Source: Actinomycetota bacterium (GTDB lineage: Bacteria > Actinomycetota > Acidimicrobiia > IMCC26256 > PALSA-610). Taken from it: a stretch of DNA of 58,975 nucleotides. The translations under genes were made by a program, and so were the position numbers. Under the pieces are notes generated by a model, which saw only the letters and a list, made by a program, of their open reading frames with translations, made no database searches and was not told the DNA's origin. Position 1 is the stretch's first letter; each line of letters starts with the position of its first letter. The stretch lies in contig SXIR01000170.1 of the NCBI GenBank assembly GCA_005772765.1, positions 1-58,975 of the forward strand, read 5' to 3'. This document shows positions 25,448 through 35,675 of this stretch, piece by piece.

Positions 25448-28400
25448 ATGCGAGGCGTACGTGGGGTGAGTCGTTTCGCGGCGCGCGCAAGCGCGATCGC
25501 GATCGTGGCGGTTTTGGTCGCAGGTTCCGGGGCCGCAAGCGCGGTGAACTATCCGCAGGACTCGGTCGTCGGTACGAACCCGATCGACACGACGCCCTAC
25601 GTGATGAATGGCAAGGTGCTCGCGATCGCCAAGTACGGCGACACGATCGTTGTCGGCGGCAACTTCAGCAACGTGCGCAACTGGAACTCGGCCACCGACA
25701 TCGCCCGGACGCACTTGTTTGCGTTCAGTGAGAGCACGGGGCAAGTGATCGCTGGCTTCAATCCTTCGCTGACCGGCGAAGTGCAAACGCTGGCGATCTC
25801 TGCCGACGGACAGTGGGTCTATGTCGGTGGATATTTCACCCACGTCAACGGCGTTGCGCAGCGCGGCATCACGAAGATTTCGTTGGCGTCGGCGACGCGT
25901 GATCCGAACTTCACCGGATATCTCAACGATGGGGTCGTCAACGACCTCGCGCTCGTGGGGAGTCGTGTCTACGTGGTTGGCACGTTCACGGCGGTCGGCA
26001 ACGTTCCCAAACTCAAGATCGCAGCCGTCGACGCGACGACCGGCGCCACGAGCGACGAGATCCAACTATCGGTTACCGATCCGCGCAAAGGGGCCAACGC
26101 CTGGGTGCGCAAAATGGACGTCAGTCCCGACGGCACCAAGCTCGTGCTCATCGGCAACTTCCTCACGGTCGGCGGGCAGAGTCGTAATCAAGTCGCGATG
26201 ATCGATCTCGCGACCACCCCCGACACAGTTTCGACGTGGAGCACCCCGAACTATGCCGACACGTGTTCGAACTCGTTCGAGACCTACATGCGCGAGATCG
26301 ATTTCTCGCCCAACGGCAGTTACTTCGTCATCGTCACGACGGGCGCGTTCGGGCTGAACAAGATGTGTGACAGTGCAGCGCGCTACGAGACCGTGTCGAC
26401 TCCGAACCAGCAGTACAGCTGGATCGCCTTTACGGGTGGCGACACCTTCTTCTCGGTTGCGGTCACGAACGCGGCGGTCTACATCGGCGGTCACCAACGA
26501 TGGATGAACAACGCCTACGCCGGCGACACGCCCGCCGCGGGCGCCGTCGATCGACCCGGAATCGCGGCTGTCGATCCGGCGACGGGCTCGGTGCTGTCCT
26601 GGAATCCGACACGCGAACGCGGCGTCGGCGCGTTCGCGCTGTTGGCCACCGACTCCCGGCTGTACGTCGGGAGCGATACCAACCTCATCGGCGGCGAATG
26701 GCACCCCCGCCTGGCCGCATTGCCGCTCGCCGGCGGCACCGCCAACCCGCAGCCGACGCCGGTCACGCTCCCGGTCCGGGTGCACGCGCTCGACGGCACG
26801 CCGGGGCTCAACCAGTTCTGGTTCGACGGTGCGCATTCCGCCAGCCTCGGGTTGGCTGCGACGGCGAACGACTGGTCGACCACGCGAGCAGTGTTCCAAG
26901 ACGCTGGATCTGTCTACTCGGTCGGGAGCGACAACCGACTGCACCGGGCCGGTTTCGACGGTGCCTCGACATCGGGTGACGTCGACCTGTACACCCTGGC
27001 CAACTACGTCGTGTTGCCGTCGAACTTCGGCACATCGATCGACGAAGTCGCCTATCTCGGCGGTCGCTTGTTCTACACGCGCTCGGGTAGCAGCCAACTC
27101 AAGTGGCGTTGGTTCTCGCTCGAGAGTGGAATCGTCGGGAGCTACGAGTACACGGCGACGACGGAGTCGGTGTCGAACTGGGAGGGAGTCGAAGCCGCGA
27201 ACGGACGGCTCTACTACTCGACCTCCGACGGGCGGTTGTACTCGGTGACGCCGGCCGCGAACGGCAGCGTCAGCCTTGCGAATGCAACCTTGGTCGAAGG
27301 CCAGGGGAGCGCGGCGCGCTGGGCGCTGCTCGACGACTTCTTCTTCACGCCGACCGCCGAGCCTGCTCCGGGCGCGGTGCCGCCGTGCGCGGTGGGCGAG
27401 TTCTGGACGAGCTACTTCGACGGAACGGCGTTCGACACACTCGACACGCAACGGTGTGAAACCGAAGCGGTTCATGTCGACGGCGAACCGCCGGGCACCA
27501 ACGTCGGTTCGACCGACTTGACGATTTCGTGGGACGGCGTGTTCGACCTCGGAGCCGGTGACTGGACGTTCACGACGATCACCGACGACGGTGTTCGCCT
27601 CTGGGTCGACGGCACCCTCGTGATCGATGATTGGAACTTCCAAGCCGCGCAACAAAACGTCGCGATCGTCACGCTGAACGCCGGGCTGCATCGGGTCCAC
27701 ATGGAGTACTTCCAAGGTGGAGGGCCCGGCGAGGCGTCCCTGTCGATCGACGGTGATGTCCCCATCGTGTGCAGTCCGAGCGAATGGCGCGCGGAGTATT
27801 TCGCGAACACGACGTTGTCGGGTGATCCTGATACGGAACGGTGTGAGGCCACGGTTCCAGACGTGATCTTCGGACTCGACGCTCCGGTCGGCACGACCGT
27901 CGGCGTCGACGGATTCTCGGCTCGTTGGACCGCAACGATGCAGGTGGCCGCGGCCGAGACCTACCGCTTCACGACCACCTCGGATGACGGCGTTCGGCTG
28001 CGCGTCGATGGAGCGCTCGTGATCGACGAGTGGCATGCGGTGGTTGCGCCCGAAACCCACACGGTCGACCTCGCGTTGACCGCAGGCGATCACGCGGTGG
28101 TGCTCGAGTACCACGACGTCGTCGATCACGCCGAGGTGCAGCTGGGCTGGGTAGCCCTGCCTCCGCCGCCCGACGTCGCGATGGTCGTTCCTTCGCCCGC
28201 GACCTTGTCTGCGGGCGAGCTCGCGGTTCGTAACCGCTTGGAAGCACAGGGTGCAACCGTCACGGTGGTCGACGACAACGTGGTGACCTCGGCGATCGCG
28301 AACGGTTACGACCTCGTCTACGTGTCCGGCCGAGTCGTGTCGGGCACGGTCAACACCAAGTTGAACGCGACCCTCGCGCCTGTGGTGGTGGCACGGCTTT

Positions 28401-28786
28401 GGCTCTACGACGACCTTCGCCTGACCGGCGCTGCGGTCAACACGCACTACGGGCTGGTCAGCACCAATACCCTCACCATCACCGACCCGCTCAGTCCCTT
28501 GGCCGCCGGCCTGTCGGGGTCAGTGCAGTTCCTCGCAGCGGCGGCGTCGGTCGGTTGGGGTGTGCCGGGCGGGGCCGGCGGTCAGGCCGTCGCCTCGACC
28601 CCCGCCGGTCCGGGGATCTTCCACTATCTGCCAGGGAGCATGATGTTCGGGGGCAACGTCGCGGCCGGTTGCCGCCTGGCGTTGCCGCTCGACAACGACG
28701 CAGTCGCGCAACTCAGCACCGATGGATGGTCGCTCTTCGATGCCTCGGTTGCCTGGACCCTTTCGACGCCGTGTGATCTGACATGA
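25448..28786 (+). CDS. Large secreted protein: beta-propeller N terminus, two PA14-like domains, C-terminal ~200-aa uncharacterised domain
   Basis: Signal peptide MRGVRGVSRFAARASAIAIVAVLVAGSGAASA; VGGNFSNV/YVGGYFTHVNG blades; TTITDDGVRLWVDGTLVIDDW and TTTSDDGVRLRVDGALVIDEW; C-terminal DVAMVVPSPATLSAGELAVRNRLEAQGATVTVVDDN. Confidence 0.8.
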   Translation: MRGVRGVSRFAARASAIAIVAVLVAGSGAASAVNYPQDSVVGTNPIDTTPYVMNGKVLAIAKYGDTIVVGGNFSNVRNWNSATDIARTHLFAFSESTGQVIAGFNPSLTGEVQTLAISADGQWVYVGGYFTHVNGVAQRGITKISLASATRDPNFTGYLNDGVVNDLALVGSRVYVVGTFTAVGNVPKLKIAAVDATTGATSDEIQLSVTDPRKGANAWVRKMDVSPDGTKLVLIGNFLTVGGQSRNQVAMIDLATTPDTVSTWSTPNYADTCSNSFETYMREIDFSPNGSYFVIVTTGAFGLNKMCDSAARYETVSTPNQQYSWIAFTGGDTFFSVAVTNAAVYIGGHQRWMNNAYAGDTPAAGAVDRPGIAAVDPATGSVLSWNPTRERGVGAFALLATDSRLYVGSDTNLIGGEWHPRLAALPLAGGTANPQPTPVTLPVRVHALDGTPGLNQFWFDGAHSASLGLAATANDWSTTRAVFQDAGSVYSVGSDNRLHRAGFDGASTSGDVDLYTLANYVVLPSNFGTSIDEVAYLGGRLFYTRSGSSQLKWRWFSLESGIVGSYEYTATTESVSNWEGVEAANGRLYYSTSDGRLYSVTPAANGSVSLANATLVEGQGSAARWALLDDFFFTPTAEPAPGAVPPCAVGEFWTSYFDGTAFDTLDTQRCETEAVHVDGEPPGTNVGSTDLTISWDGVFDLGAGDWTFTTITDDGVRLWVDGTLVIDDWNFQAAQQNVAIVTLNAGLHRVHMEYFQGGGPGEASLSIDGDVPIVCSPSEWRAEYFANTTLSGDPDTERCEATVPDVIFGLDAPVGTTVGVDGFSARWTATMQVAAAETYRFTTTSDDGVRLRVDGALVIDEWHAVVAPETHTVDLALTAGDHAVVLEYHDVVDHAEVQLGWVALPPPPDVAMVVPSPATLSAGELAVRNRLEAQGATVTVVDDNVVTSAIANGYDLVYVSGRVVSGTVNTKLNATLAPVVVARLWLYDDLRLTGAAVNTHYGLVSTNTLTITDPLSPLAAGLSGSVQFLAAAASVGWGVPGGAGGQAVASTPAGPGIFHYLPGSMMFGGNVAAGCRLALPLDNDAVAQLSTDGWSLFDASVAWTLSTPCDLT

Positions 28787-30516
28787 CCGACGAACACGCC
28801 CGAGTCGATGTCGGCTCGATCGAAGACCCCATTTCCACCGTCTCGCCGGATTTGACGCAAACGCGAGCATCTGCATGGCGTGAGCGATATACTCCCGAAC
28901 GGAGCGGAGGCCAGGCGGTCGTTTCCGGTGTCGATCGATCAAGCGATCGCGTCGGTGCTGTACGACCCGTCCAGATTGGCGCCGCAAGGGCGGGATTTGG
29001 AGGGGCAGTGGGGCGGATGCCGTCGGCGACGTTGTCGACCGGAACCGGACAAAACGTCGAGCCGCGCGCCGGTTCGGCACGAGAACCGCGATCGATGCTC
29101 TTCGCAGTGTTGGTGGGGCTCGACTCGCTGGCAGCGCTGTTCGCGTGGACCTTGGCGTATTCGGTCGTCGCGGTGCCCAGCCGTGGCGTCGGCGGTGTGG
29201 GGCATCTCGTGCTCACGCTGGCGTTGAGCGCGATCACCCTGGTGATGTGCGCGACCCAAGCGTTGTATCGAGCCCGAACTTCGGTGGTGCGCTCGGTCGA
29301 GACGTTGGCGTTGTTGCGAGCGAGCGCATCGACCGGTGTGGTCGCGCTCGCCGCGGGTCAGGTGTTCGAGTCGATCACGCTGGCCGTCGCCGTGACCGGT
29401 GCGGTCGCGAGCTTCGTGACGTTGCGCCTCGGCCGGAGCGCGTTCACCTCGTGGGTCGCAGGTCAACGCCGGCGCGGTCACTTCGTCCGCAGCGTGATTC
29501 TCATCGGCGCGAACGAGGAAGCCGCGCGCATCGCCGGGATTCTTCGTGACCACCCCGAAGTCGGGTACTCGATTGCCGGCGTTGCCGGAGACCGCGACGA
29601 GTATCAGGATGCGGGCTTCGTCGAGCCGTGGGTCGGTCCGGTCGCGGCGGCGTTGTTCGCCGCACGAGCGCAGTCGGTGACCGGCTGCATCATCGCACCC
29701 ACCGCCGTCGACGCAGCCTCGTCGAATCGGCTTGCTCGCGAGATGCTGGCGCAGGGGTTCCACGTCCAAATGACGTCGGGTCTCTCACGAGTCGATCACC
29801 GACGGCTGCGCGTGCAGCACATGATGCACGAACCCATCATCTACGTGGAACCGGCCAACGCCCCGCGGTGGGCCCGCATCGCCAAACGCGCCATCGACGT
29901 TGTCGTCGCCGGTACGACGTTGGTCTTCGTTGCCCCGGTGCTCGCAGCGGTCGCGCTCGCAGTGCGACTCTCCAGCCCAGGTCCGATCATCTTCCGCCAA
30001 CAGCGAGTCGGGCGTCACGGCGAGTTGTTCACGGTCTACAAGTTCCGCACGATGGTGGCCGACGCCGAAGACCAGCTCGAAGAACTCATCGAGCACAACC
30101 AGCGAAGCGGACCGCTGTTCAAGCTCGCGCGCGATCCGCGGGTCACGCCGATGGGTGGATTGCTGCGCAAGACCAGCCTCGACGAACTGCCGCAGTTGTT
30201 CAATGTCTTGCACGGCGAAATGAGCCTGGTCGGGCCGCGACCGGCGCTCGAGACGGAAGTCGCCGAGTTCGACGACGAACTACGCGGCCGCCTTTCGATG
30301 CTGCCGGGAATTACCGGACTGTGGCAGATCGAAGCCCGCGACAACCCGTCGTTCGACGCCTACCGCCGCCTCGATCTCTTCTACGTCGAGAACTGGTCGA
30401 TCGGGCTCGACCTCGTGATCCTCGGCCGTACCGCGTTCGCCGTCGGCGCGCGTGCACTTCGCATGCTCCTCCCACGTCGACGAGGCGATGTGTCGATGAC
30501 CGCAACCCTCGACTGA
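28783..30516 (+). CDS. Exopolysaccharide biosynthesis polyprenyl glycosylphosphotransferase (WbaP/CpsE-type)
   Basis: Five-TM N terminus, C-terminal bacterial sugar transferase: KRAIDVVVAGTTLVFVAPVLAAVALAVRLSSPGPIIFRQQRVGRHGELFTVYKFRTMV...LRKTSLDELPQLFNVLHGEMSLVGPRP. N-terminal ~100 aa uncertain. Confidence 0.9.
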   Translation: MTDEHARVDVGSIEDPISTVSPDLTQTRASAWRERYTPERSGGQAVVSGVDRSSDRVGAVRPVQIGAARAGFGGAVGRMPSATLSTGTGQNVEPRAGSAREPRSMLFAVLVGLDSLAALFAWTLAYSVVAVPSRGVGGVGHLVLTLALSAITLVMCATQALYRARTSVVRSVETLALLRASASTGVVALAAGQVFESITLAVAVTGAVASFVTLRLGRSAFTSWVAGQRRRGHFVRSVILIGANEEAARIAGILRDHPEVGYSIAGVAGDRDEYQDAGFVEPWVGPVAAALFAARAQSVTGCIIAPTAVDAASSNRLAREMLAQGFHVQMTSGLSRVDHRRLRVQHMMHEPIIYVEPANAPRWARIAKRAIDVVVAGTTLVFVAPVLAAVALAVRLSSPGPIIFRQQRVGRHGELFTVYKFRTMVADAEDQLEELIEHNQRSGPLFKLARDPRVTPMGGLLRKTSLDELPQLFNVLHGEMSLVGPRPALETEVAEFDDELRGRLSMLPGITGLWQIEARDNPSFDAYRRLDLFYVENWSIGLDLVILGRTAFAVGARALRMLLPRRRGDVSMTATLD

Positions 30517-30535
30517 CCGTCCTCGCCCGATCCTC

Positions 30536-30558
30536 GCGACCCGCTCCCGAGCGGTCGC
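30536..30558 (+). terminator. Hairpin (9-bp stem with one bulge) after the sugar transferase
   Basis: GCGACCCGCT-cccg-AGCGGTCGC; no U-tract. Confidence 0.35.
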
Positions 30559-30617
30559 GTTGCCAGCCAGTTCGTTGCCAGCCAGATCGTTCCCAGCCAG
30601 ATCGTTCCCAGCACGAG
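30558..30617 (+). repeat. Four 15-bp tandem repeats (consensus CGTTsCCAGCCAGaT) upstream of the 30639 CDS
   Basis: cgttgccagccagtt / cgttgccagccagat / cgttcccagccagat / cgttcccagcacgag read directly. Confidence 0.9.
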
Positions 30618-30638
30618 TAAGCACCAAGGAGATCGAGA

Positions 30639-33600
30639 ATGTCCTACCGTCGCCCGGTTGCGGTTGCGCTGTCGGCCGTCGTTGCGATGGGCGCGCTCGT
30701 CGCTCACCCGACGGAGTCCAACGCCGCAGCTGTCACCGAGCGCGTCTCGCTGAGCGCCACGTCGACCCAGGGAACGGGCGGGTCCGTCGATCGCATTGCG
30801 ATGTCGGCCGATGGGCGCTACGTCGCGTTCGACGCCACGATGACCAACCTGGTCACCGGCGACACCAACGCGGTTGCTGATGTGTTCGTTCGCGACCGGG
30901 TGGCGGCAACCACCGTACGGGTGAGCGTGGCGACCGACGGATCGCAGTCGAACGGCTCGAGCACGGCCCCGTCGATCTCGGCCGATGGTCGTTACGTCGC
31001 GTTTCAGTCGCTCGCAAGCAACCTGGTCACCGGCGACACCAACGCCACGACCGACGTCTTCGTGCGTGATCTCCAAGCCGGCATCACGACCCGGGTGAGC
31101 GTCGCCACCGGAGGAACGCAGGGCAACGGCGTCAGCGATCAAGCGTCGATCGCAGGGAACGGCCGTGTTGTCGCGTTTCGCAGCACCGCGACGAACCTCG
31201 CGCCGAACGAGATCTACTCCTGGTCCGACATCTTCGCCCGCGACCTCGACGCGCTGACGACCGAACGGGTCAGCAACACCGACGGCGGTGCGAATGCGAA
31301 CGGCAACAGCCAACTCCCGTCGACGTCGTACGACGGGCGTTACGTGTCGTTCGACACCTACGCCTTCAACATCAACAGCCAGTACGGTGACGCGAACTCA
31401 GCCCGGGACGTCTACCGGCGCGATCGCCAGAGCGCGACCAGCGCGCGCGTGAGCCTCCCCCCGACGGGCGAAGCAAACGCCGACAGCAGCGGTTCTTCCA
31501 TCAGCGCCAATGGGCGGTTCGTCGCGTTCGAGTCGGTCGCCACGAACCTGGTCACGGGCGACACGAATTCGGTCAAGGACGTGTTCGTCCGCGACATCAC
31601 GGCTGCTTCGACGGCGCGCATGAGCGTGAGCTCCACCGGCGTTCAGGGGAACAACCTGAGCGAGCAGGCGACGATCAGTTCGTCCGGCCGGGCGGTCGGC
31701 TTCCGAACCCTTGCGACCAACCTGTTCACCGGCGACACCAACAACCAGTCCGACACCGTCGTGCGCGACCGGTACCTGTCCGTGACGACAAACGGGTCTG
31801 TTACCAGTGCGGGAACGCTCCCGAACAGCGCGTCCGGTCGACCGGTGCTGTCGTCCGACGGGCGCTACGTCGCGTTTCGCAGTGTGGGCACCAACGTTGT
31901 CAGCGGCGACACCAACGGCCAGGCCGACGCGTTTGTCCGCGATCGTGACCTCCTCGCAACGCCCGATCTCCTCCTGACGGCGACAGACACCAGTGACCCG
32001 ACGCAGCTCGGCGCCGAGACGACGCTCGACTTCACGACGCGCAACCTCGGAACCGCCGCAGCGACCGAGGTGGTGCTGACGGTCACACTCGATCCCGGTA
32101 CCGCGTTCGCCTCGGCCGCCGCCGGATGCTCTGAAACCGGGGGTGTCGTCACGTGCACGATCGGCAGCCTGGCTGCGGGACTCAGCGCGACGAGAACCAT
32201 CACGGTGGTCGCCGCTGATCCCGGGTCGTTCGTCACCTCGGGTTCGGTCGTCGCAGAAGAGACCGAAGTGAGCACGGCGAACAACACCGCGGCCGAATCG
32301 ACGAACGTGGTGCAACCCGACCTGCTGCTCAGCGGCTCGCTCGGGCCGGATCCGGTCGTCGTCTCCGAGACGCTGTCGGCGCAGTTCACTGTTGTAAACC
32401 AAGGTGCAGGGACGGCGCCCGATTCGACGCTCGACGTGGTCGTCACCGGCGACGTTGCGATCACTGCGGCCATTCCGGGTGACGGTTCGTGTTCGATCGC
32501 GGCCGAATCGGTCAGCTGTGCCCTCGGCGCGATCCTCCCGGGCGCGGCTGTGACGGTCGACATCGACCTCGTTCCCAACTCGACGGCTCCGATTGCGTTT
32601 GAGGCGATGACCGCGACAAGTGGTGTCGACGCGATGAGTGCCAACAACGAGATCGGGTTGGGAGCCGGCGTCGTCCAGCCCGACCTTTCGGTTGCGGTGA
32701 CCGATCGTGCCGATCCCGTGGCCCGGCTCACTTTGTTGGAGTACGAGATCGTGGTCACCAATCACGGCGACGGCGTCGCGCGTTCGGTCTCGATCTCGAA
32801 TCCGGTTCCGGCGTCCACGACGTTCGCGGCGGTGACGACGGACGTCGGGTCGTGCGGCGAAGCGGACGGCGTCGTGGACTGCGCACTCGGTGATCTCGCG
32901 GTCGGCGCAACGGCGACTGTCGTGCTCGGGGTTGTCCCGAACAGCATCGGGACCGTCACCAACGAAGCCACGGTGACGACCACAGGAATCGAAGCGTCGC
33001 TGCTCGACAACACCGCCTCGGCCACCACGACGATCACGAACGAGCCGGAGCCGAACCTGCGCGTCGTTGTCTCGGATCTTGCCGACCCGGTGCGGGTGAG
33101 CGAGCCCATGTTGGTGCAAATCGCGGTCGACAACCTCGGTACCGCCTCGGCGACTGGTGTCGAGCTCGATGTGTCGCTCCCTGCGCCCTACGTCAGCGCC
33201 GTTGCGTCGCAGGGCGCGTGTGTGCTCGTCGACGTGACGCTGGAGTGCGACCTCGCGATGTTGGCTCCGGGAGCCGGTGTCGTCGTCGACGTCGAACTCG
33301 ATCCCGACCTCGAGACGCTGTTGACGACCGCGGCGGTGGTGACATCGGTCGAGACCGACTTCGACCCGAGCGACAACAACGCGACCGAAACAACACTCAT
33401 CGGCGAGCCTCGGCTCGCGCTCGCTGCGAGCACGGACCCGAGCGACACGCTGCTGGGTTCGGTGCGCACGGCTGTGCTGACCGTCACGAACGGCGGCACC
33501 GCGCCGGCCGACGGCGTCACCCTGACGCTGACACCTCCCGCCGGCGCGGTGCAGTCGATGACATCGGCTGCGGGTACGTGCGAACTCGCAACCGTCACCT

Positions 33601-35645
33601 GCACCCTCGGGACGTTGGCGCCCGGCGCGGCCCCCGAAGTCGAGTTCGTGATGTTCCCGGAAGCGACGGGTGCACAGTCCATCGATGGCGCCGTCGCGGC
33701 GACGCAGGTCGAATCGGACACGACCGACAACACGGCGTCGGCAGCATTCACTGTGATCGCGCCGGACCTTGTTGTCACCGCATCGGACGCTCCGGACCCC
33801 GTGGATCTCGGTCAGTCGATCACCGTTTCGGCGACGGTTGCGAACACCGGCACCGCAGCTGCGTCCTCGGTGACGGCAGCAGTGCCGATCCCGAGCAACG
33901 GCACGATTACCGCGATCACTGCGCCCGTCGGAACGTGCTCGGTGAACGGCGACGGCTCGGCGCTCTGCACGCTCGACGACCTCGCAGTCGGCGCAGTGAT
34001 CCCGATGACGGTCACCGTCTCCCCGCTGGCCAAGGGCACGACCGCGGTGCTCGTCGTCGGGGCAACGACTGGAGTGCAGCCCGACGTCGACAACGACGCG
34101 GCAGCGACCTCGACGCTCGTGCGGGCCCCCGATCTCGTCGTTTCGATCGTGGACACCGTCGATCCGCGTGCGGTCGGTCAGAACATCTGGTACACCGCGA
34201 CGGTTCGCAACGACGGCGACATCGCGGCCACGGGTGTCCAGCTCGCGATGGCGCTACCGGCGGGAACGACCTTTGGTTCTGCGTTCTGGTCGGGTGGTCC
34301 GTGTCCGAGCGACGGCGCCGACGCCCGCTGCACGATGGGAACTATTTCGCCGGGTCAAACCGTGACCGCGACCCTCGGAGTCGTCGCAGTGACGGAGGGA
34401 ACGACGACCACCCAAGCAGTGGCAACCTCGACCAACGTCGATGCCAACCTGGCGAACAACACCGAGGGCGAAACGACCAAGGTCACGCTGCTGTCGGAGT
34501 TCCCGGACAACACGTACCAGACCAACGGCAAGGTCGACGCGATCGTCTACTCCGGCAACGTCGTCTACTTGGCCGGATCGTTCACGAGCGTCCGACCGAA
34601 GGGCGCAGCGCTCGGGGTCAACGAAGTCGCCCGCAACGGGCTGGCCGCGTTCGACGTCACCACCGGCGCGGTGTTGCCCTGGAATCCCGCCCCGAACGGA
34701 CTCGTCAACGCGATTGCGGTGAGCGACGACGGCGCAACGGTCTACGTCGGTGGGCTGTTCACGAGCATCGGCGGCCAGACCCGACTCCGGCTGGCGGCAC
34801 TGTCGGCCGCGACGGGATCGGCGACCGGTTGGAACCCGGCTCCCGACGGCGAGGTTCGTGCGCTCGCATTGGCGCCCGGCGGCGTGATCTACGTCGGTGG
34901 GTTCTTCGGTGTCGTCGCCGGCCAGCCACGTCGCAAGTTGGCTGCGGTGTCGACCGCGACCGGCGCGGCGGTGGCGGGATGGGACCCGGTGTTCACCTAC
35001 CCGAACAAGGAAAACCTCAACGTGGTCGCCGCGCTAGCGGTCGAGCCCGACGGATCCGCCGTGTACGCCGGGGGCTTGTTCCAATACGTCGATGGTGTGT
35101 TCCACAACTCGGTGGTCAAGCTCGACGGCGCCACCGGATCGGTGGTTGACCCGTGGAATCCGGGACTCGAGGTGAAGAACAACCGCTTCGAAACCAACGT
35201 CTACGAGCTCGTTGTCAGCGGAACGAAGTTGTTCGTCTGCGGGGACTGGTACCGAGTCGGGGGAGTGATCTCGCCGAACCTCGTCGCCGTCGACACCGTG
35301 CTCGGAAGCAAGCGCACCGACTGGATCGCGACGACCGACGGTGCCGTGAACGCCTGCACCGTGTCCGGCCGTCGTCTCTATATCGGTGGCCACTTCGACC
35401 GAGCCGGCGGAGCGAACGCCGACGGTCGCCAGAACCCGAGCCCGACGGGCGCGCCCCGGCAACACATCGCCGCGCTCGACCTGGTCGACGGTGCGCTCGA
35501 TGCATGGAACCCGGGCGCCGACTCGGTGGAAGGCGTCTACGCACTGGATGCTGCGGGGAACAAGCTCGGGGTCGGCGGGGTCTTCGCCAAGATCGGGAAT
35601 TGGACCGCGCAGCAGGGCTTCGGGCAGTTCAACGGCACGCCCTGA
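30639..35645 (+). CDS. Giant secreted protein: N-terminal TolB/WD40-like propeller, seven CARDB/DUF11-like Ig repeats, C-terminal propeller
   Basis: Signal peptide MSYRRPVAVALSAVVAMGALVAHPTESNAAA; SADGRYVAF...NLVTGDTN...DVFVRDR blades; seven PDLxV..N.GTA.A...GxC..xxxCxLGxLAPG repeats; YVGGLFTSIGGQTRLRLAALSAATG blades. Strong SD aaggagat. Confidence 0.85.
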   Translation: MSYRRPVAVALSAVVAMGALVAHPTESNAAAVTERVSLSATSTQGTGGSVDRIAMSADGRYVAFDATMTNLVTGDTNAVADVFVRDRVAATTVRVSVATDGSQSNGSSTAPSISADGRYVAFQSLASNLVTGDTNATTDVFVRDLQAGITTRVSVATGGTQGNGVSDQASIAGNGRVVAFRSTATNLAPNEIYSWSDIFARDLDALTTERVSNTDGGANANGNSQLPSTSYDGRYVSFDTYAFNINSQYGDANSARDVYRRDRQSATSARVSLPPTGEANADSSGSSISANGRFVAFESVATNLVTGDTNSVKDVFVRDITAASTARMSVSSTGVQGNNLSEQATISSSGRAVGFRTLATNLFTGDTNNQSDTVVRDRYLSVTTNGSVTSAGTLPNSASGRPVLSSDGRYVAFRSVGTNVVSGDTNGQADAFVRDRDLLATPDLLLTATDTSDPTQLGAETTLDFTTRNLGTAAATEVVLTVTLDPGTAFASAAAGCSETGGVVTCTIGSLAAGLSATRTITVVAADPGSFVTSGSVVAEETEVSTANNTAAESTNVVQPDLLLSGSLGPDPVVVSETLSAQFTVVNQGAGTAPDSTLDVVVTGDVAITAAIPGDGSCSIAAESVSCALGAILPGAAVTVDIDLVPNSTAPIAFEAMTATSGVDAMSANNEIGLGAGVVQPDLSVAVTDRADPVARLTLLEYEIVVTNHGDGVARSVSISNPVPASTTFAAVTTDVGSCGEADGVVDCALGDLAVGATATVVLGVVPNSIGTVTNEATVTTTGIEASLLDNTASATTTITNEPEPNLRVVVSDLADPVRVSEPMLVQIAVDNLGTASATGVELDVSLPAPYVSAVASQGACVLVDVTLECDLAMLAPGAGVVVDVELDPDLETLLTTAAVVTSVETDFDPSDNNATETTLIGEPRLALAASTDPSDTLLGSVRTAVLTVTNGGTAPADGVTLTLTPPAGAVQSMTSAAGTCELATVTCTLGTLAPGAAPEVEFVMFPEATGAQSIDGAVAATQVESDTTDNTASAAFTVIAPDLVVTASDAPDPVDLGQSITVSATVANTGTAAASSVTAAVPIPSNGTITAITAPVGTCSVNGDGSALCTLDDLAVGAVIPMTVTVSPLAKGTTAVLVVGATTGVQPDVDNDAAATSTLVRAPDLVVSIVDTVDPRAVGQNIWYTATVRNDGDIAATGVQLAMALPAGTTFGSAFWSGGPCPSDGADARCTMGTISPGQTVTATLGVVAVTEGTTTTQAVATSTNVDANLANNTEGETTKVTLLSEFPDNTYQTNGKVDAIVYSGNVVYLAGSFTSVRPKGAALGVNEVARNGLAAFDVTTGAVLPWNPAPNGLVNAIAVSDDGATVYVGGLFTSIGGQTRLRLAALSAATGSATGWNPAPDGEVRALALAPGGVIYVGGFFGVVAGQPRRKLAAVSTATGAAVAGWDPVFTYPNKENLNVVAALAVEPDGSAVYAGGLFQYVDGVFHNSVVKLDGATGSVVDPWNPGLEVKNNRFETNVYELVVSGTKLFVCGDWYRVGGVISPNLVAVDTVLGSKRTDWIATTDGAVNACTVSGRRLYIGGHFDRAGGANADGRQNPSPTGAPRQHIAALDLVDGALDAWNPGADSVEGVYALDAAGNKLGVGGVFAKIGNWTAQQGFGQFNGTP

Positions 35646-35675
35646 TCCGAGCCCATCACGCGATGTCGAATCGGG

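Noticed and set aside
26066-28447. 793-aa minus-strand ORF
   Set aside because: Antisense of the propeller/PA14 gene; no recognisable fold.
31398-35149. Long ORFs 31398-33119 (-), 33218-35149 (+)
   Set aside because: Alternate frames of the Ig-repeat protein; repetitive only because the true gene is repetitive.
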